Notes: generated from the letters alone by a model not told the origin. 64,000 nt of DNA from CAZPQN01 sp964588795 (GCA_964588795.1 CAZPQN010000004.1:39379-103378), one strand, 5' to 3'. Positions 1 to 9,919 are shown, counted from the first letter of the stretch. A program made the numbers and translations.

Positions 1-527
1 AATTAACCGCTACTCTCGAAGCCACACGTGCACAAAGTGACCACCTGACGGCGCTCCTGTCAGCACTGGAGAACGCCGCAGATCGAACGCTTATTACTAA
101 TCTTCTCAGGCAAATATCCGATGATTCCTCCGGACCGGCGGCCAACGCCGTCCCCGCCTTGCCTTATCGCCGCCTGCTGATGGAAGGCTGGGAGATCCTG
201 ATCGGGAAAAGTGCCCGTGACAACGATCGCTTGATTCGCGAGCACGCCAGGCCGCACGATTTTTGGCTCCACGCCGAAAATACTCCCGGTTCCCACGTTG
301 TGGTGCGCAATCCCCGCCGGGCGACGGTTTTACCCCAACCGGTTCTCCTGAAAGCGGCTGGAATTGCGGCTTTCTTTAGCCAGGCAAAACACAGCGCCCT
401 CGTGCCGGTGCTGTACACTCAGCGCAAATACATCAGCCGCCCCAAACGAGGCGAACCGGGTCAGGTAACGGTACACCACGCTAAAACCATTATGATTGCG
501 CCGCATGACCCACGTACTGATACTTAA
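1..527 (+). CDS. NFACT/RqcH-family protein, C-terminal part (5' end outside window)
   Basis: The reading frame is open from base 3 and stops at 525-527, so this is the last ~174 residues of a longer gene. The end of the protein looks like the NFACT-R (DUF814) RNA-binding domain: a 'GWEILIGKSARDND' block, then 'HDFWLHAENTPGSHVV' with the conserved WLHA and PGSHV positions. Family members (RqcH/Rqc2; fibronectin-binding protein A homologues) bind stalled 50S-peptidyl-tRNA complexes and recruit tRNA for C-terminal tailing in ribosome quality control. The upstream ~45 residues are helical, as expected of the family's coiled-coil part. It ends 55 nt before the amidase gene. I see no strong terminator, only a weak hairpin at 526-543. 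The family call is firm; cellular role is from the family. Confidence 0.85.
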   Translation, partial: LTATLEATRAQSDHLTALLSALENAADRTLITNLLRQISDDSSGPAANAVPALPYRRLLMEGWEILIGKSARDNDRLIREHARPHDFWLHAENTPGSHVVVRNPRRATVLPQPVLLKAAGIAAFFSQAKHSALVPVLYTQRKYISRPKRGEPGQVTVHHAKTIMIAPHDPRTDT

Positions 528-541
528 AATCCTGCGGGGTT

Positions 542-572
542 TTGCATTTCTAACCCGTCGCCCCTAATTTTG
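542..572 (+). promoter_or_regulatory. Bacteroidota-type promoter, TTG-N20-TAATTTTG
   Basis: TTG at 542-544 is followed after exactly 20 nt by TAATTTTG (565-572), a full match to the TAnnTTTG -7 box known from Bacteroidota. The next ATG (583) lies only 10 nt after the box and has no Shine-Dalgarno sequence, so the transcript would have almost no leader. Confidence 0.5.
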
Positions 573-582
573 CGGCGCTATT

Positions 583-2988
583 ATGATTATGAAAAGAATG
601 AAAAAACACGCGTTTCTGATTACAGGCATTCTGATTGTTTTAATTGGTGGACAGCACTGTGGTTTCTACGGGCGCCAGCGTGGACCGACCGACTGGCACC
701 GCATCCCGCGCCCGGATTTTCAAATGCCTCCTTATGCTCAGTTTTTAGCCGGCTTGAGTTTTTGTCTGGATCCCGGGCACGGCGGGGATGCCCAGATTGC
801 CGGTTATAAACGAGGGCCGACCGGCGTGCGCGAAGCCGAGATGAACCTGAGGGTCGCTTATTTCTTAAAGGATTACCTGGAAACGGCCGGGGCGCGGGTG
901 ATTTTGACGCGCACCGGAGACGACAACGTGGATTTGCGCACACGGGCGGAAATCGCTAACCGCAACGCTGTTGATATATTCATTTCCCTGCATCATAATG
1001 CCGTTGACAATCCCCGTACCAATTATGCCTCTACCTGGTACCATGGCGACGCCGATTATTCGCCCGTCAGTCTCGATCTCGCTCGTTACATTCAGCAAAG
1101 CCTGGTTGATCACTTCCGTTTACCCAACACTCTCCCGACTGGTTTGCTATCCGATTATCTGATGTATCCCGAAGGGTTTGGCGTTTTACGTTACCTGCAA
1201 GTCCCGGGAATCCTTCTGGAATCGTCCTTCTTCAGTCATCCCCAGGAGGAAAAACTCCTGGCCAATCCCCGTTACAACCGGTTTGAGGCTTACGTCATAT
1301 TCCTGGGGATCGCACGCTGGGCGGCGGCGGGCTTGCCGCGGGTCACCCTGATCGAACCGCATCCGGATACTTCCATTGCCACCAATACTCCCTCCATTTA
1401 CTTAAAAATCAGCGACGGTCTGCACGAGCGCAAAGGTGCCTGGATGTTGGAACGCCAGCAGGTTTTCAGCCGCCAAATCAGCTTTTTTCTCGACGATTCC
1501 AGCGTGGCTTATCTGCATTTCAGAGACCGGGATCTACTCGTGCATACACCCACTAAACCGCTCTCCAATGGTTGGCATACCACCCATGCAGAAATTACCA
1601 ATTACTGGGGTAATCATAACTTGCCCAAAAAAGCGCGTTTTCGCATCGCTCCGCCTGCCGCCCGGCTTATCGCACAACCCTGGACCGACCGGCTGCCCTC
1701 CGACGGCCGCAGTTTTGTCGGCATCGCCGTCACCGCCACCGACGCGAGCGGAGCACCCGTCGCCGATGATGACACCGTGAAGGCCCAATCTTCTGCCGGA
1801 CAGATCACCCCAACCGCACTCACCCGGAACGGCCAAACTTTGCATTACCTGTTCTCGCCTACGCAACCGACCTCGGCGGAAGTGGGTCTCAACGCCGGAC
1901 AGGCGGTCGTCAATTTCAAGATGTTTTTCGCAGATTCCGGAACGACCTTGATCGAAGGATTTTGCCGGACAGTGGACGGGCAACCGCTCGCTGATGTCTC
2001 CGTGACTCTTAATCCCGAAAGCCTGGAACAGTTTACCAATCGCGACGGAGTTTATTTCTTCCCCAACATCACTCCCGGGACGCATCAACTACTGTTTGAA
2101 CGGGACGGATATTTCGGCGCATCCCACTCACTCACCGTGCAGGATGGGCAAACCTGTTTGGATACGATGCTATTTCCGGCAATCTACAATGGCATCCTGC
2201 ATGACTATGTAATCGTAATCGATCCGCGGTTCGGAGGCCGTGAAACGGGTTCACCCGTGGCCCCCGGAGTCAATAGCGCCCAAATCAATCTGGCCGTCGC
2301 GCGCATTTTAGGCGATTTATTTCGCCAGGCCGGCGCCCGCGCCTTCCTCCTGCGCACGGATGATACCTATCTCACACGCGAAAAAAGGGTGGCTCTTAGT
2401 AATCAATTGCCGGAGGGTGGTTATTATCTACGGCTCGAACTTGATCATTGGCAGGACCATCAACCGCTGTTAATCGGCGATTACTACCCGGGGAGCGAAC
2501 GGGGTCAGCGTTTATTACAGAATCTCGACTCACTGCTGCGCCAGGTGAGTCCCTCACCGCCAGCGCAAATCCATGCTTCCAGCGCTTACGAAATCCAGAA
2601 AACCAACCGCGCGGCAATTGCAGTGCGCCTTAATGCTCTGAAACATCCCGACCTCGACCCCCTAAATACGTACAGACAAGAACAGTTAGCCTGGCTCATT
2701 TTACAAAGCTTTCTACTGGAACTCGGTCGGACAACCCTCCCCGTGGAAAATCTGCAAATCACCCTCACCGATCATGGCCAACCTCTGGCAGGTTATCGGG
2801 TCGAATTGGGACATAAGCTCGGTACCTGGACCGACCGGAACGGCAGGGCCTGTTTTGCGTACATCGCCCCCAGCACTTATGAGATCACAGTTTTCAGCCC
2901 GCAGGGACAGACGCTGTTCTGCCAATCTATCACTACCATTCGGTCCTCGAATATCCGGCTCGAAATAAATTCCTCACAGTCGCCCTGA
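583..2988 (+). CDS. Exported two-domain N-acetylmuramoyl-L-alanine amidase, second domain lacking zinc ligands
   Basis: An 801-residue protein with an N-terminal hydrophobic export or anchor segment (residues ~10-25). Amidase_3 domain 1 (about 58-250) has the zinc site His66 (DPGHGG), Glu84 (REAEMNL) and His137 (SLHHNA), with Glu213 in 'LLESSFF' as the likely general base; such enzymes cut the bond between MurNAc and L-Ala in peptidoglycan. A linker and a carboxypeptidase-regulatory-like beta domain (about 450-525) follow. Domain 2 (about 540-710) keeps the amidase fold pattern (IDPRFGG, INLAVARIL, LLRT) but has Phe550, Ser565 and Glu619 at the three zinc positions, so it is probably not catalytic. 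A second small beta domain (about 725-800) ends the protein. Starts at 589 or 598 are possible alternatives. It is convergent with the operon to its right. Confidence 0.82.
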   Translation: MIMKRMKKHAFLITGILIVLIGGQHCGFYGRQRGPTDWHRIPRPDFQMPPYAQFLAGLSFCLDPGHGGDAQIAGYKRGPTGVREAEMNLRVAYFLKDYLETAGARVILTRTGDDNVDLRTRAEIANRNAVDIFISLHHNAVDNPRTNYASTWYHGDADYSPVSLDLARYIQQSLVDHFRLPNTLPTGLLSDYLMYPEGFGVLRYLQVPGILLESSFFSHPQEEKLLANPRYNRFEAYVIFLGIARWAAAGLPRVTLIEPHPDTSIATNTPSIYLKISDGLHERKGAWMLERQQVFSRQISFFLDDSSVAYLHFRDRDLLVHTPTKPLSNGWHTTHAEITNYWGNHNLPKKARFRIAPPAARLIAQPWTDRLPSDGRSFVGIAVTATDASGAPVADDDTVKAQSSAGQITPTALTRNGQTLHYLFSPTQPTSAEVGLNAGQAVVNFKMFFADSGTTLIEGFCRTVDGQPLADVSVTLNPESLEQFTNRDGVYFFPNITPGTHQLLFERDGYFGASHSLTVQDGQTCLDTMLFPAIYNGILHDYVIVIDPRFGGRETGSPVAPGVNSAQINLAVARILGDLFRQAGARAFLLRTDDTYLTREKRVALSNQLPEGGYYLRLELDHWQDHQPLLIGDYYPGSERGQRLLQNLDSLLRQVSPSPPAQIHASSAYEIQKTNRAAIAVRLNALKHPDLDPLNTYRQEQLAWLILQSFLLELGRTTLPVENLQITLTDHGQPLAGYRVELGHKLGTWTDRNGRACFAYIAPSTYEITVFSPQGQTLFCQSITTIRSSNIRLEINSSQSP

Positions 2989-3031
2989 TTCGGTTTCCTT
3001 TCGGTTAAAGCCCAAAACAGTAATCGATCCG

Positions 3032-3065
3032 AAAAAAAACAGGGGCGTATTGCTACGCCCCTGTT
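3032..3065 (-). terminator. Rho-independent terminator of the outer-membrane operon
   Basis: Perfect 12-bp stem, 3038-3049 with 3054-3065, and a 4-nt loop. Read on the minus strand the stem is followed by eight T (3039-3032). It sits 26 nt after the stop of the gene ending at 3092. On the plus strand there is no T run after the stem, so it serves mainly the minus-strand operon. Confidence 0.85.
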
Positions 3066-3091
3066 AAGAGAACAAATTCCGTTAATTCCAG

Positions 3092-5380
3092 TTATTTCAT
3101 GAAGACCATTTTGCGCGTGGCATTGAAGCCATTGGCATTGATGGTGTAGAAATAGATACCACTTGGAACCATACTGCCATTATTATCCAGTCCGTTCCAG
3201 GTGACGCGGTATTTGTTGGCGTCCTGGGTGGTATTGACCAGCGTGCGGACTTCCTGGCCCAACATGTTGAAGATCGAGAGTTTTACCAATCCCTTTTCAG
3301 GAAGGCTGTACTCGATCGAAGTGGTCGGGTTGAAGGGATTCGGGAAGTTCTGCTTCAACGCATAGGTCTTGGGAGTCGTCACTTCACCGCTGACGCTGCT
3401 GACCGGTTCGCCCAGGAAGGTCAGAACGTTGCCCAACAGGTTGCCGACATTAGTCAGGCCCCAGTGATACTTGCTGGAAGTATCAGCCGGGCTGTAGAAG
3501 GAGAGTGCCAACCAGTCCAGAGCCCAGAAGACGGACTTGAAGTTGGTGCCTTCCTTATGAATACCGACAACGGAGTCGGCGTGGTTCGGATCGGTGAAAT
3601 CCACCACGGAACCGGTGGCGGGTGTCAGGTTATCAATCCAGTTCGAGAAACCCAGTTCGTTATAAGGATCATAGAACAGGACCACACTGTCACCTTGGAA
3701 AGCATGGTAATCGGCTGACAGGGAACTGGCGACCGGATCCACCCGATAAGGCGTTTGATAAGAAGCCGGGGTTTCGTCGTAGTTGACATCCTGCCGCCCG
3801 AGCTTTTCGATGCCGAGATAATCATTTTCAAACGTACCGGCCGGGAAAGTCGTATCTTTAAAAGCCGATATAAAACCGTAATCCTGTCCGGAGATGAAGA
3901 GCTTACGCGGCGTGGTGGCGGTTGCCCCATCCATCCAGGCTTTGTAAATCGCTCCGAGGTCATCCGGCTGATTGACCGGGCCACCGCCCATCACATGCAC
4001 TACCACCTGATAGTTGTTCAACAAATCCACTGACAAGGGGCCGTAATCGGCCTGCCAGGTGTCGTAGGTGAACTTGTGATCGGGATCCGCGCCGTACCAG
4101 TAATAGGTCTTGGCGGTGCCGATTGGCAGGTGGTCAGCATCGAACACAAAAAGGGTTGGATTGACGGCTTCGTAGATGATATAGGTATAGTCCCAGGAAT
4201 CCTTGGCATTGCCCAAAACATCCACGGCGGTAATGTAATAATCCACCGTAGTGCCCGGTACCTGTCCCGGCACCTGAGCTGACCAGGCATTGCCCGTGCC
4301 ATGGGTCATTGTCACATCTACATAATCGGCGCCATCAATGCTGTAATGCAGCGTGGCGGAAGCCACACCGGCAGTGCCGCCGCTGGGATTATCATCAGTG
4401 ATCTCAGCTTCGATGGTGATCGGGGTCGTGACCAGATAAGCTGGTTTGTCAGTGACGCTCGCGATTACCGGCGGACGATCACCCGTCCATTCGACATTCA
4501 GACGCCAATCCCAGATATAACTGCGGATGTGCCAGCCCCAGTCATCCGTGGCGGCATTGCCATCACGTCCCTCGGCATTAGCCGTCTGGGCGTAGAACTT
4601 CAACCCGGGTTGTGGTTCGAAGGCAATCGCGCGGGACAGGAAACCCATCCGATAGGCCGTACCATCGCCCCCGGTCGGGAAACCGTTGAAGCGGATCAGC
4701 ACCATCAGGGTCTCGCCTTTTTCAAATTCATAGGTATCCTGCGAAGCATCCAGATCAACGGTCACGAAACCACCATCATTCGCATTGGGTGGCAGGGAAA
4801 CCGTCATGGCCCCGATGAAGGGGGTCAGCTGTTCGCCCAATGGATCATAGATCTTATCAGCGATCGCGCCCGTGGCGTAGGTGTTGATCGAGCCCTTGAC
4901 CCATTCTGCAGGAGTTCCGAAAGCTTCCTTGCCGGTTCCCGTCTGGTAGTACCCTAAATGGCAACCCTTGGTAAACCCATCCTTGATTGCCTGGGTATTG
5001 ATTTCCGGCCAGGCGTACTTGGAACTGTACACCCATACTGCCATACCACCACCGTTTTCGTCCGGCAAATCGGACATATCAAAGGTGATGGAATGCAGTT
5101 TACCATCGGTCTCGGGAACGAAATACTCCGCAAAGTAATCGTCCGTCCAGCCGCCGAAGTTGGAGTTACCACCATCGGTCCAGATCAGGGTATCTGGCGT
5201 GCCGAGCGGGTAGACCACTCCGCGGGCTTTCTCGAGCACCGGTGCGGTCAGGTTCAGATTCTTCTTGACCGGTAAAATCTCGTTCTTTCTTTCCGAGAAT
5301 GTGCCAGTCACCGCCGCGGACAATCCCACGCAGGCGATCAGAAGAACTGCAACAATTAGTAACAACCTTTTGTTAGTCAT
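3092..5380 (-). CDS. Secreted protein with T9SS type A-like sorting domain, function unknown
   Basis: 762 residues. A classical signal peptide (residues 1-23, ending LSAA) follows a start with a good ribosome-binding site (GGGAGG). The middle holds Ig-like beta material (about 305-395, 'PVIASVTDKPAYL...'), then a region (about 400-560) with alpha/beta character ('PTLFVFDADH', 'VVHVMGGGPVNQPDD', 'LFISGQDYGF') of the kind seen in surface proteins carrying a glutamine-amidotransferase-like fold; I cannot assign an activity. The last ~80 residues are a sorting domain: FPNPFNPTTSIEYSLP, LGQEVRTLV, SGIYFYTINA, and a final RKMVFMK. This predicts T9SS export and surface anchoring. It is the last gene of the operon that begins with the TonB receptor, and ends just before a strong terminator. 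Confidence 0.8.
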   Translation of the reverse strand: MTNKRLLLIVAVLLIACVGLSAAVTGTFSERKNEILPVKKNLNLTAPVLEKARGVVYPLGTPDTLIWTDGGNSNFGGWTDDYFAEYFVPETDGKLHSITFDMSDLPDENGGGMAVWVYSSKYAWPEINTQAIKDGFTKGCHLGYYQTGTGKEAFGTPAEWVKGSINTYATGAIADKIYDPLGEQLTPFIGAMTVSLPPNANDGGFVTVDLDASQDTYEFEKGETLMVLIRFNGFPTGGDGTAYRMGFLSRAIAFEPQPGLKFYAQTANAEGRDGNAATDDWGWHIRSYIWDWRLNVEWTGDRPPVIASVTDKPAYLVTTPITIEAEITDDNPSGGTAGVASATLHYSIDGADYVDVTMTHGTGNAWSAQVPGQVPGTTVDYYITAVDVLGNAKDSWDYTYIIYEAVNPTLFVFDADHLPIGTAKTYYWYGADPDHKFTYDTWQADYGPLSVDLLNNYQVVVHVMGGGPVNQPDDLGAIYKAWMDGATATTPRKLFISGQDYGFISAFKDTTFPAGTFENDYLGIEKLGRQDVNYDETPASYQTPYRVDPVASSLSADYHAFQGDSVVLFYDPYNELGFSNWIDNLTPATGSVVDFTDPNHADSVVGIHKEGTNFKSVFWALDWLALSFYSPADTSSKYHWGLTNVGNLLGNVLTFLGEPVSSVSGEVTTPKTYALKQNFPNPFNPTTSIEYSLPEKGLVKLSIFNMLGQEVRTLVNTTQDANKYRVTWNGLDNNGSMVPSGIYFYTINANGFNATRKMVFMK

Positions 5381-5441
5381 TAAGACCTCCCTTGTTTAAG
5401 TTGAACTTGTTCTCACTCATTAATTAGTATCCGCCAGCGAA

Positions 5442-6506
5442 TCAGAATCCAAAGCGGACACTTATCCATTGGTTGTTGTCAAAATATTTAGTCGGCCGCA
5501 GGGCATAATCCAACATGATGCGCGCGTTGCCGCCGACGGAGAGCTTGACCCCTGCGCCCAATCCGGGGCCCCACATGAAATCGTCACTCAACGCAACGAA
5601 TTTATTATTTTCAGGATCCTCGGCAATGGCATAGGAGCCGCGCAGATAGAACATCTTCATGAGCTCGGCCTCGACTCCGACCCGATACTGGTCAAAGGAA
5701 AAATTGTCGTTTAAAAAAGAACCGCCCACCGTCAGCTTGACCAAATCGGTTTTCAGTACACCGTACGAAATCCCCAATTCCATCTGGGTCGGGAGTTCGA
5801 AGGAAGCCAGCGGGACACGCCAGGGTTCCTGCCGCGTGCCCGGTTCAGTATTTGGCGGGGTGATGTTCTGCTCTAAATCAGGACCGTTGAACAGCATGTC
5901 CGGACCGAGGTTGCGCAGGACCGCACCCATCTGGAAACCGCCCGGGCCGGTGGAATATTGCACGCCGGCATCCACGCCGACCCCGGTAGCCGAGGTGCGC
6001 ATGACTTGTTCGGAGATCACATTCATTTTCACGCCAAAGCGAATACGGTCGGTCATCACCCGGGAATAGACCATACCCAGCGTCATATAGCGCGGGGAGT
6101 AATACTCACCCGTGCCATCCGGTGAAGTGGTGGTCGTGATGGGAATATCGCCGAAATCAATTGATTTCAACGTCGCGCCGAAAGCGCCAAGGCGTCCGAA
6201 TTTCGACATTACCGCCGCATAATTGACATTGATATCCGCAATGTAATTCATGCGCGAAATGATGGCTTCGCCACTGCCCGGTATATCTGCTACGCCGGCC
6301 GGATTCCATTCCGCGGCTTCAATGCCCCGGATAATCGCAGTAAAGGAGCCGCCTAACGCCGGTCCGGTGGAGCCGACCGGAATCAGTAATTCCTGAGCTC
6401 CCGATGTCCCCCTGCGCCGGGAACTGCCGGCCTCCAATAGGGTGACACTACTCAACAGGCTTAACACCACCAAGATAAAGGTCAGATATGGCATTATTTT
6501 CTTCAT
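5442..6506 (-). CDS. PorV/PorQ-like outer-membrane protein (UPF0164 type)
   Basis: 354 residues from the preferred inner ATG at 6506, which has a GAGG box 9 nt upstream; the frame is also open to an ATG at 6527. After a signal peptide the mature protein begins with the family pattern 'AQELLIPVGSTGPALGGS' and 'GIEAAEWNPAGVA', then runs as an amphipathic beta-barrel ('LGAFGATLKSIDFGDI', 'YSRVMTDRIRFGVKMN', 'GVGVDAGVQYS') to an aromatic C-terminus (RFGF), all typical of PorV/PorQ relatives of the FadL/OmpP1 barrel class. PorV carries T9SS cargo from the translocon to the attachment complex. Its neighbours are a T9SS-tailed protein downstream and a large secreted protein upstream, which suits a dedicated shuttle for this operon's cargo. 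That dedicated role is inference. Confidence 0.8.
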   Translation of the reverse strand: MKKIMPYLTFILVVLSLLSSVTLLEAGSSRRRGTSGAQELLIPVGSTGPALGGSFTAIIRGIEAAEWNPAGVADIPGSGEAIISRMNYIADINVNYAAVMSKFGRLGAFGATLKSIDFGDIPITTTTSPDGTGEYYSPRYMTLGMVYSRVMTDRIRFGVKMNVISEQVMRTSATGVGVDAGVQYSTGPGGFQMGAVLRNLGPDMLFNGPDLEQNITPPNTEPGTRQEPWRVPLASFELPTQMELGISYGVLKTDLVKLTVGGSFLNDNFSFDQYRVGVEAELMKMFYLRGSYAIAEDPENNKFVALSDDFMWGPGLGAGVKLSVGGNARIMLDYALRPTKYFDNNQWISVRFGF

Positions 6507-6530
6507 CGTAGTAATCCTCGCTTTCATGAC

Positions 6531-9500
6531 CTAATAGACATCCAGGCGTTCTTCCGGCTGAAAGACCGCGATTTTCAAGACCTTATCACCCACACCTTTG
6601 ACATTCACATGGATGATATACATCCCGCTGGCCACCGGAATACCATACTGGTTGCGCAAATCCCAGCGCTCGAAACTGGTACCGGCGAACGCTGAAGTAT
6701 TGTGATCAATCCTGGTCACCAACTGGCCTGCCAGACTGAAGACACGGATTGTCACATCCTGTTCCGGCAAATGGGTGATAGTCACAAACCGCTCGATCGG
6801 CTGTTTTTCCTCAACGTTATAGGCAAAATAGGGATTGGGGAAAACATTGATTTTTTTCAGCTGACTTTGCTTTTCTTTCTTGGTCAGATTGGTAGTCAGC
6901 GGTGTGGCTTCCCAGGCATACTCGTCCACCCCTGCTTCGACCGGATTCAGGAAGTAGAGCCGCACCGTGTCACCGACCGAATAGATGGAGGCACTACTAA
7001 GGTAAATCAGCCAGCCGGTATGTTTATTATAGCGCCCGGCGAAAGCCCCGGTGTTCCAATCTTTCGGGATCAAAGGATAAATCGAATCCTGGGCGGCAGA
7101 GTAATCCTGATACACAAACACCACCCAGTCGTTCTGCAGGGTTTGAGCCGTTGCGTCACCCATCAGACTATCACTGTTATTGTCTACCACGGCTAAACAT
7201 ATCTGTTTGTTGCGTTCCACATCCCAGACCTCGAACGGTACGGTGCCCAAGAAGGCTTTCGCAAAAGCGTACTTATCTTTTTTACGATAGTAGACCGCCT
7301 TTTGACCGGCCGTGGTAAAACGTAGTTCAATATCCGAGCGTAACAGCACGGGATCGGTGATGCCGCAATTATTGACATCGCCGAAACCTTTTACCGTGGT
7401 CATCAGGGCATTACTGCCCCCGATATTCTTGGCGTTGCCCTCGACCATCACATCGTGCTTGACAGTTCTTTTCAGGCGGAACCAGTACACTCCCGAAACA
7501 TTGTAGCGCGACCAGAATTGCCAGTACTTGGTCTCGCCGACCAAAGTATCGATCTTAACCGGCTGGCCATTGATGTTGGCAATCGTGTCCACTCCATCGG
7601 TATAGGGCGGGTAGTCAACGGAATCTACCAGGGTCGGGATAACATTGCTGGTCTGCGCCCATTTATAGTAGAGGATCGGCGACTCGAAGCTAACATCCTT
7701 GACGTTAAACTGGAAACCCTTGATCGGTTTTGAGGTATAGGAGGTCAATTCTGTCTCGTTTTTGATCAGGGTGTCCACCAGCGTTCCGGACGCGTCTCTT
7801 TCCAGCAGATTCCAGGAACCCTGCTTCGCAACGGAATCGTAATTAAAAGTCACCGCAAAAGTATTGCCATTCAAATCCAGTGGATTGACGACCTCGGCGG
7901 TCACAGTTGCTTCGCCGACGCCGGCCGTATGCTCGACCGGCAGGGCGTCCCCGGTGCTGGTCGGCAATTTCTGTCCCAAGGCCGGTTCATGCGGTCGAAC
8001 CAGGATGGATTTCTTGGAGCTTTCCACTACTTTGGGAGCGGCGGACGGATTGTAAGCGTAGGTGGTCACGGCAAAGTAATAGGTGCGTCCATTGATCAAA
8101 GCGCTGTTGCCGCGAATGGCATCCGAACGAATGTCAATCAAACGGCTGACGCCATTGTCACCGCCAAAGGCAACCGGTCCCTCTAAGATTAAACCGGTTT
8201 CGATATCGAGTCCGCGATCCATGATTACGCCCACGGCGTTGCTAATGTCGAAGGTTTTAACCAGTTTCCAGGGACCATTGGGCGACTCGCCCTGATAGAC
8301 ATTATAGCCCTCGAATTCATATCCGAGATACTTGTAGTTCTCGATCAGGTCGGCGTCCTGTTCCCAGGACAAAATGATCTGCTTGTCAAGTTCACTGACC
8401 TGCACCACAGGAGCGGGCGGACTGGGCAGGTTGAACTGGGTGTTATAGGCGTTTTGCGCATATTCATCAAAGAACTTCATGGCGGCAATCGAATTCAGAT
8501 TATTGGTGCCGGCGGCGATAACGATCGCTCCCACGATTTCCTGTACACCCGGTTCGCCCACCTGCGGAATACTATCGCCGTTAACATCGCTCCAGGTCGC
8601 CATGGTGAATGGACCGGAATTCATTAAAAAGCGTCGGTCGCCAGGTGGTTCACCGCCGTCGAATTCGGTATCACCGGTCCGCGTGATGGGGTCTCCGGGA
8701 TGCAGGACTGTAACAATTCGTCCCTGCGGATCTTTCCACGGTGCGCCGGTGGCTGTCAGACCGGACATGTAGTTGTAAGCTTCCTCGGCCGTTTCGGGAT
8801 CGTAATAGACCGCGTGACCATTGATGTATTTCACGAAGGAGGTCATCGGCAGGTTACGATAACCCGGTAGCAGTTGCCCGGAAATCAATGCGGTATCGCC
8901 CGGGGAAGGGACAATAGGTCCCTGGAAGAAGTCATAGCCTACCGCCGGGGGGGTACTGCCGTAATCGGCGTCGACCGCAATGCCGTTATAGAAATAGCCG
9001 ACGCTGAGGTTAGTATCGCAACCGACGTAATCATCATTGGCGTCACCCAGATCGGCATCCGACCACATCGAGACGTAAGCATCCTGAATGGTTTTACCGC
9101 TTTTATTGATCAACAGCCACTTGATAAACATGACGTTGCCTAATGGATCGGCGCGGTCGAAGCCGAAGACTGTGGTCTGAATTTCGACGCCCAAGGGTTC
9201 GGTATTCCACAATTTGGCGTGGATGGCGGCGCTGTAATCATTGAATACGCTCCAGTGCGTTTGATCGCCATAAAACAGCGGCGGATCCTGCTTTTCTACC
9301 AGCTGACCATCCGGTCCCTGGTAGACGCCGTCCCCGCTAAAATCCTCGAACGTTTCGCCGTCATCGTAAACACCATTGCCATTGGCATCGGTAAAATATT
9401 CACCGTCATGGGCGGGCGCACCGTCCTTAACCGGCCATAACTTGTATTCCCTATTATACTTCGGAGAAGTCTCGTCGGGTGAATCGCCTTTGTTGATTGA

Positions 9501-9905
9501 CCAGACCTGGTAGCGCGGACTGTTGGGATTATCGGCATAACCGACCTTGGTCCCCGTATCATAGATGATACGTCCGGGTTGGAACTCGGAGGTGTATTCC
9601 GAAGCGGCGGAGCGCACCTGGCCATCCACTTTACCCGCCAACCAGAGCCCGGATTGGTAAACCGCTGTGCGCCCGGAGCCTTTCGGCCATTCCAAACCGG
9701 CATCTCCGGTCACGTTGTAACTGACGATTTCCCCGTTATTGCCGGTCCAACAGCGAATCTGGTTCGCGTCGAACAGGATATATTCGAGCGTACCGGGTTT
9801 TAAAAACATTTTACCACGTGTCTGAGGGGCAGAGGCCCAGGTGGCACTGATTATCCCTGCCAGAAGTACAACGGTAGCTAAACCAAGATATTTTTTCATG
9901 TTCAT
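6531..9905 (-). CDS. Large secreted protein with FnIII-like region and T9SS-like C-terminus
   Basis: 1124 residues from the inner ATG at 9905 (MNMKKYLG), chosen because GTGAGGA lies just upstream; the frame extends to 9923, where an ATG overlaps the stop of the TonB receptor gene. A signal peptide ends near ATWASA. Asp/Gly-rich loops around residues 180-215 ('DANGNGVYDDGETFED') resemble calcium-binding loops. An FnIII-like segment lies at about 500-630 ('PAPVVQVSELDKQIILSWEQ', 'GYNVYQG'). The C-terminus ('INVFPNPYFAYN', 'TIRVFSLAGQLV', 'SGMYIIHV') is a variant T9SS sorting domain followed by a short charged tail. The ligand or substrate is unknown. It is one cistron below the TonB receptor and directly above the PorV-like gene. 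Confidence 0.72.
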   Translation of the reverse strand: MNMKKYLGLATVVLLAGIISATWASAPQTRGKMFLKPGTLEYILFDANQIRCWTGNNGEIVSYNVTGDAGLEWPKGSGRTAVYQSGLWLAGKVDGQVRSAASEYTSEFQPGRIIYDTGTKVGYADNPNSPRYQVWSINKGDSPDETSPKYNREYKLWPVKDGAPAHDGEYFTDANGNGVYDDGETFEDFSGDGVYQGPDGQLVEKQDPPLFYGDQTHWSVFNDYSAAIHAKLWNTEPLGVEIQTTVFGFDRADPLGNVMFIKWLLINKSGKTIQDAYVSMWSDADLGDANDDYVGCDTNLSVGYFYNGIAVDADYGSTPPAVGYDFFQGPIVPSPGDTALISGQLLPGYRNLPMTSFVKYINGHAVYYDPETAEEAYNYMSGLTATGAPWKDPQGRIVTVLHPGDPITRTGDTEFDGGEPPGDRRFLMNSGPFTMATWSDVNGDSIPQVGEPGVQEIVGAIVIAAGTNNLNSIAAMKFFDEYAQNAYNTQFNLPSPPAPVVQVSELDKQIILSWEQDADLIENYKYLGYEFEGYNVYQGESPNGPWKLVKTFDISNAVGVIMDRGLDIETGLILEGPVAFGGDNGVSRLIDIRSDAIRGNSALINGRTYYFAVTTYAYNPSAAPKVVESSKKSILVRPHEPALGQKLPTSTGDALPVEHTAGVGEATVTAEVVNPLDLNGNTFAVTFNYDSVAKQGSWNLLERDASGTLVDTLIKNETELTSYTSKPIKGFQFNVKDVSFESPILYYKWAQTSNVIPTLVDSVDYPPYTDGVDTIANINGQPVKIDTLVGETKYWQFWSRYNVSGVYWFRLKRTVKHDVMVEGNAKNIGGSNALMTTVKGFGDVNNCGITDPVLLRSDIELRFTTAGQKAVYYRKKDKYAFAKAFLGTVPFEVWDVERNKQICLAVVDNNSDSLMGDATAQTLQNDWVVFVYQDYSAAQDSIYPLIPKDWNTGAFAGRYNKHTGWLIYLSSASIYSVGDTVRLYFLNPVEAGVDEYAWEATPLTTNLTKKEKQSQLKKINVFPNPYFAYNVEEKQPIERFVTITHLPEQDVTIRVFSLAGQLVTRIDHNTSAFAGTSFERWDLRNQYGIPVASGMYIIHVNVKGVGDKVLKIAVFQPEERLDVY

Positions 9906-9919
9906 TACTGTCCTCACTT

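Noticed and set aside
526..543. Terminator after the NFACT gene
   Set aside because: The hairpin (AAAATCC, loop TGCG, GGGTTTT) is small, with a G-T pair and only four T; it also overlaps the promoter of the next gene. Too weak to list.
4301..4957. A 218-residue open frame on the plus strand
   Set aside because: It is fully antisense to the secreted protein gene (3092-5380), has no ribosome-binding site and shows no family pattern; the real gene has a signal peptide and sorting domain.
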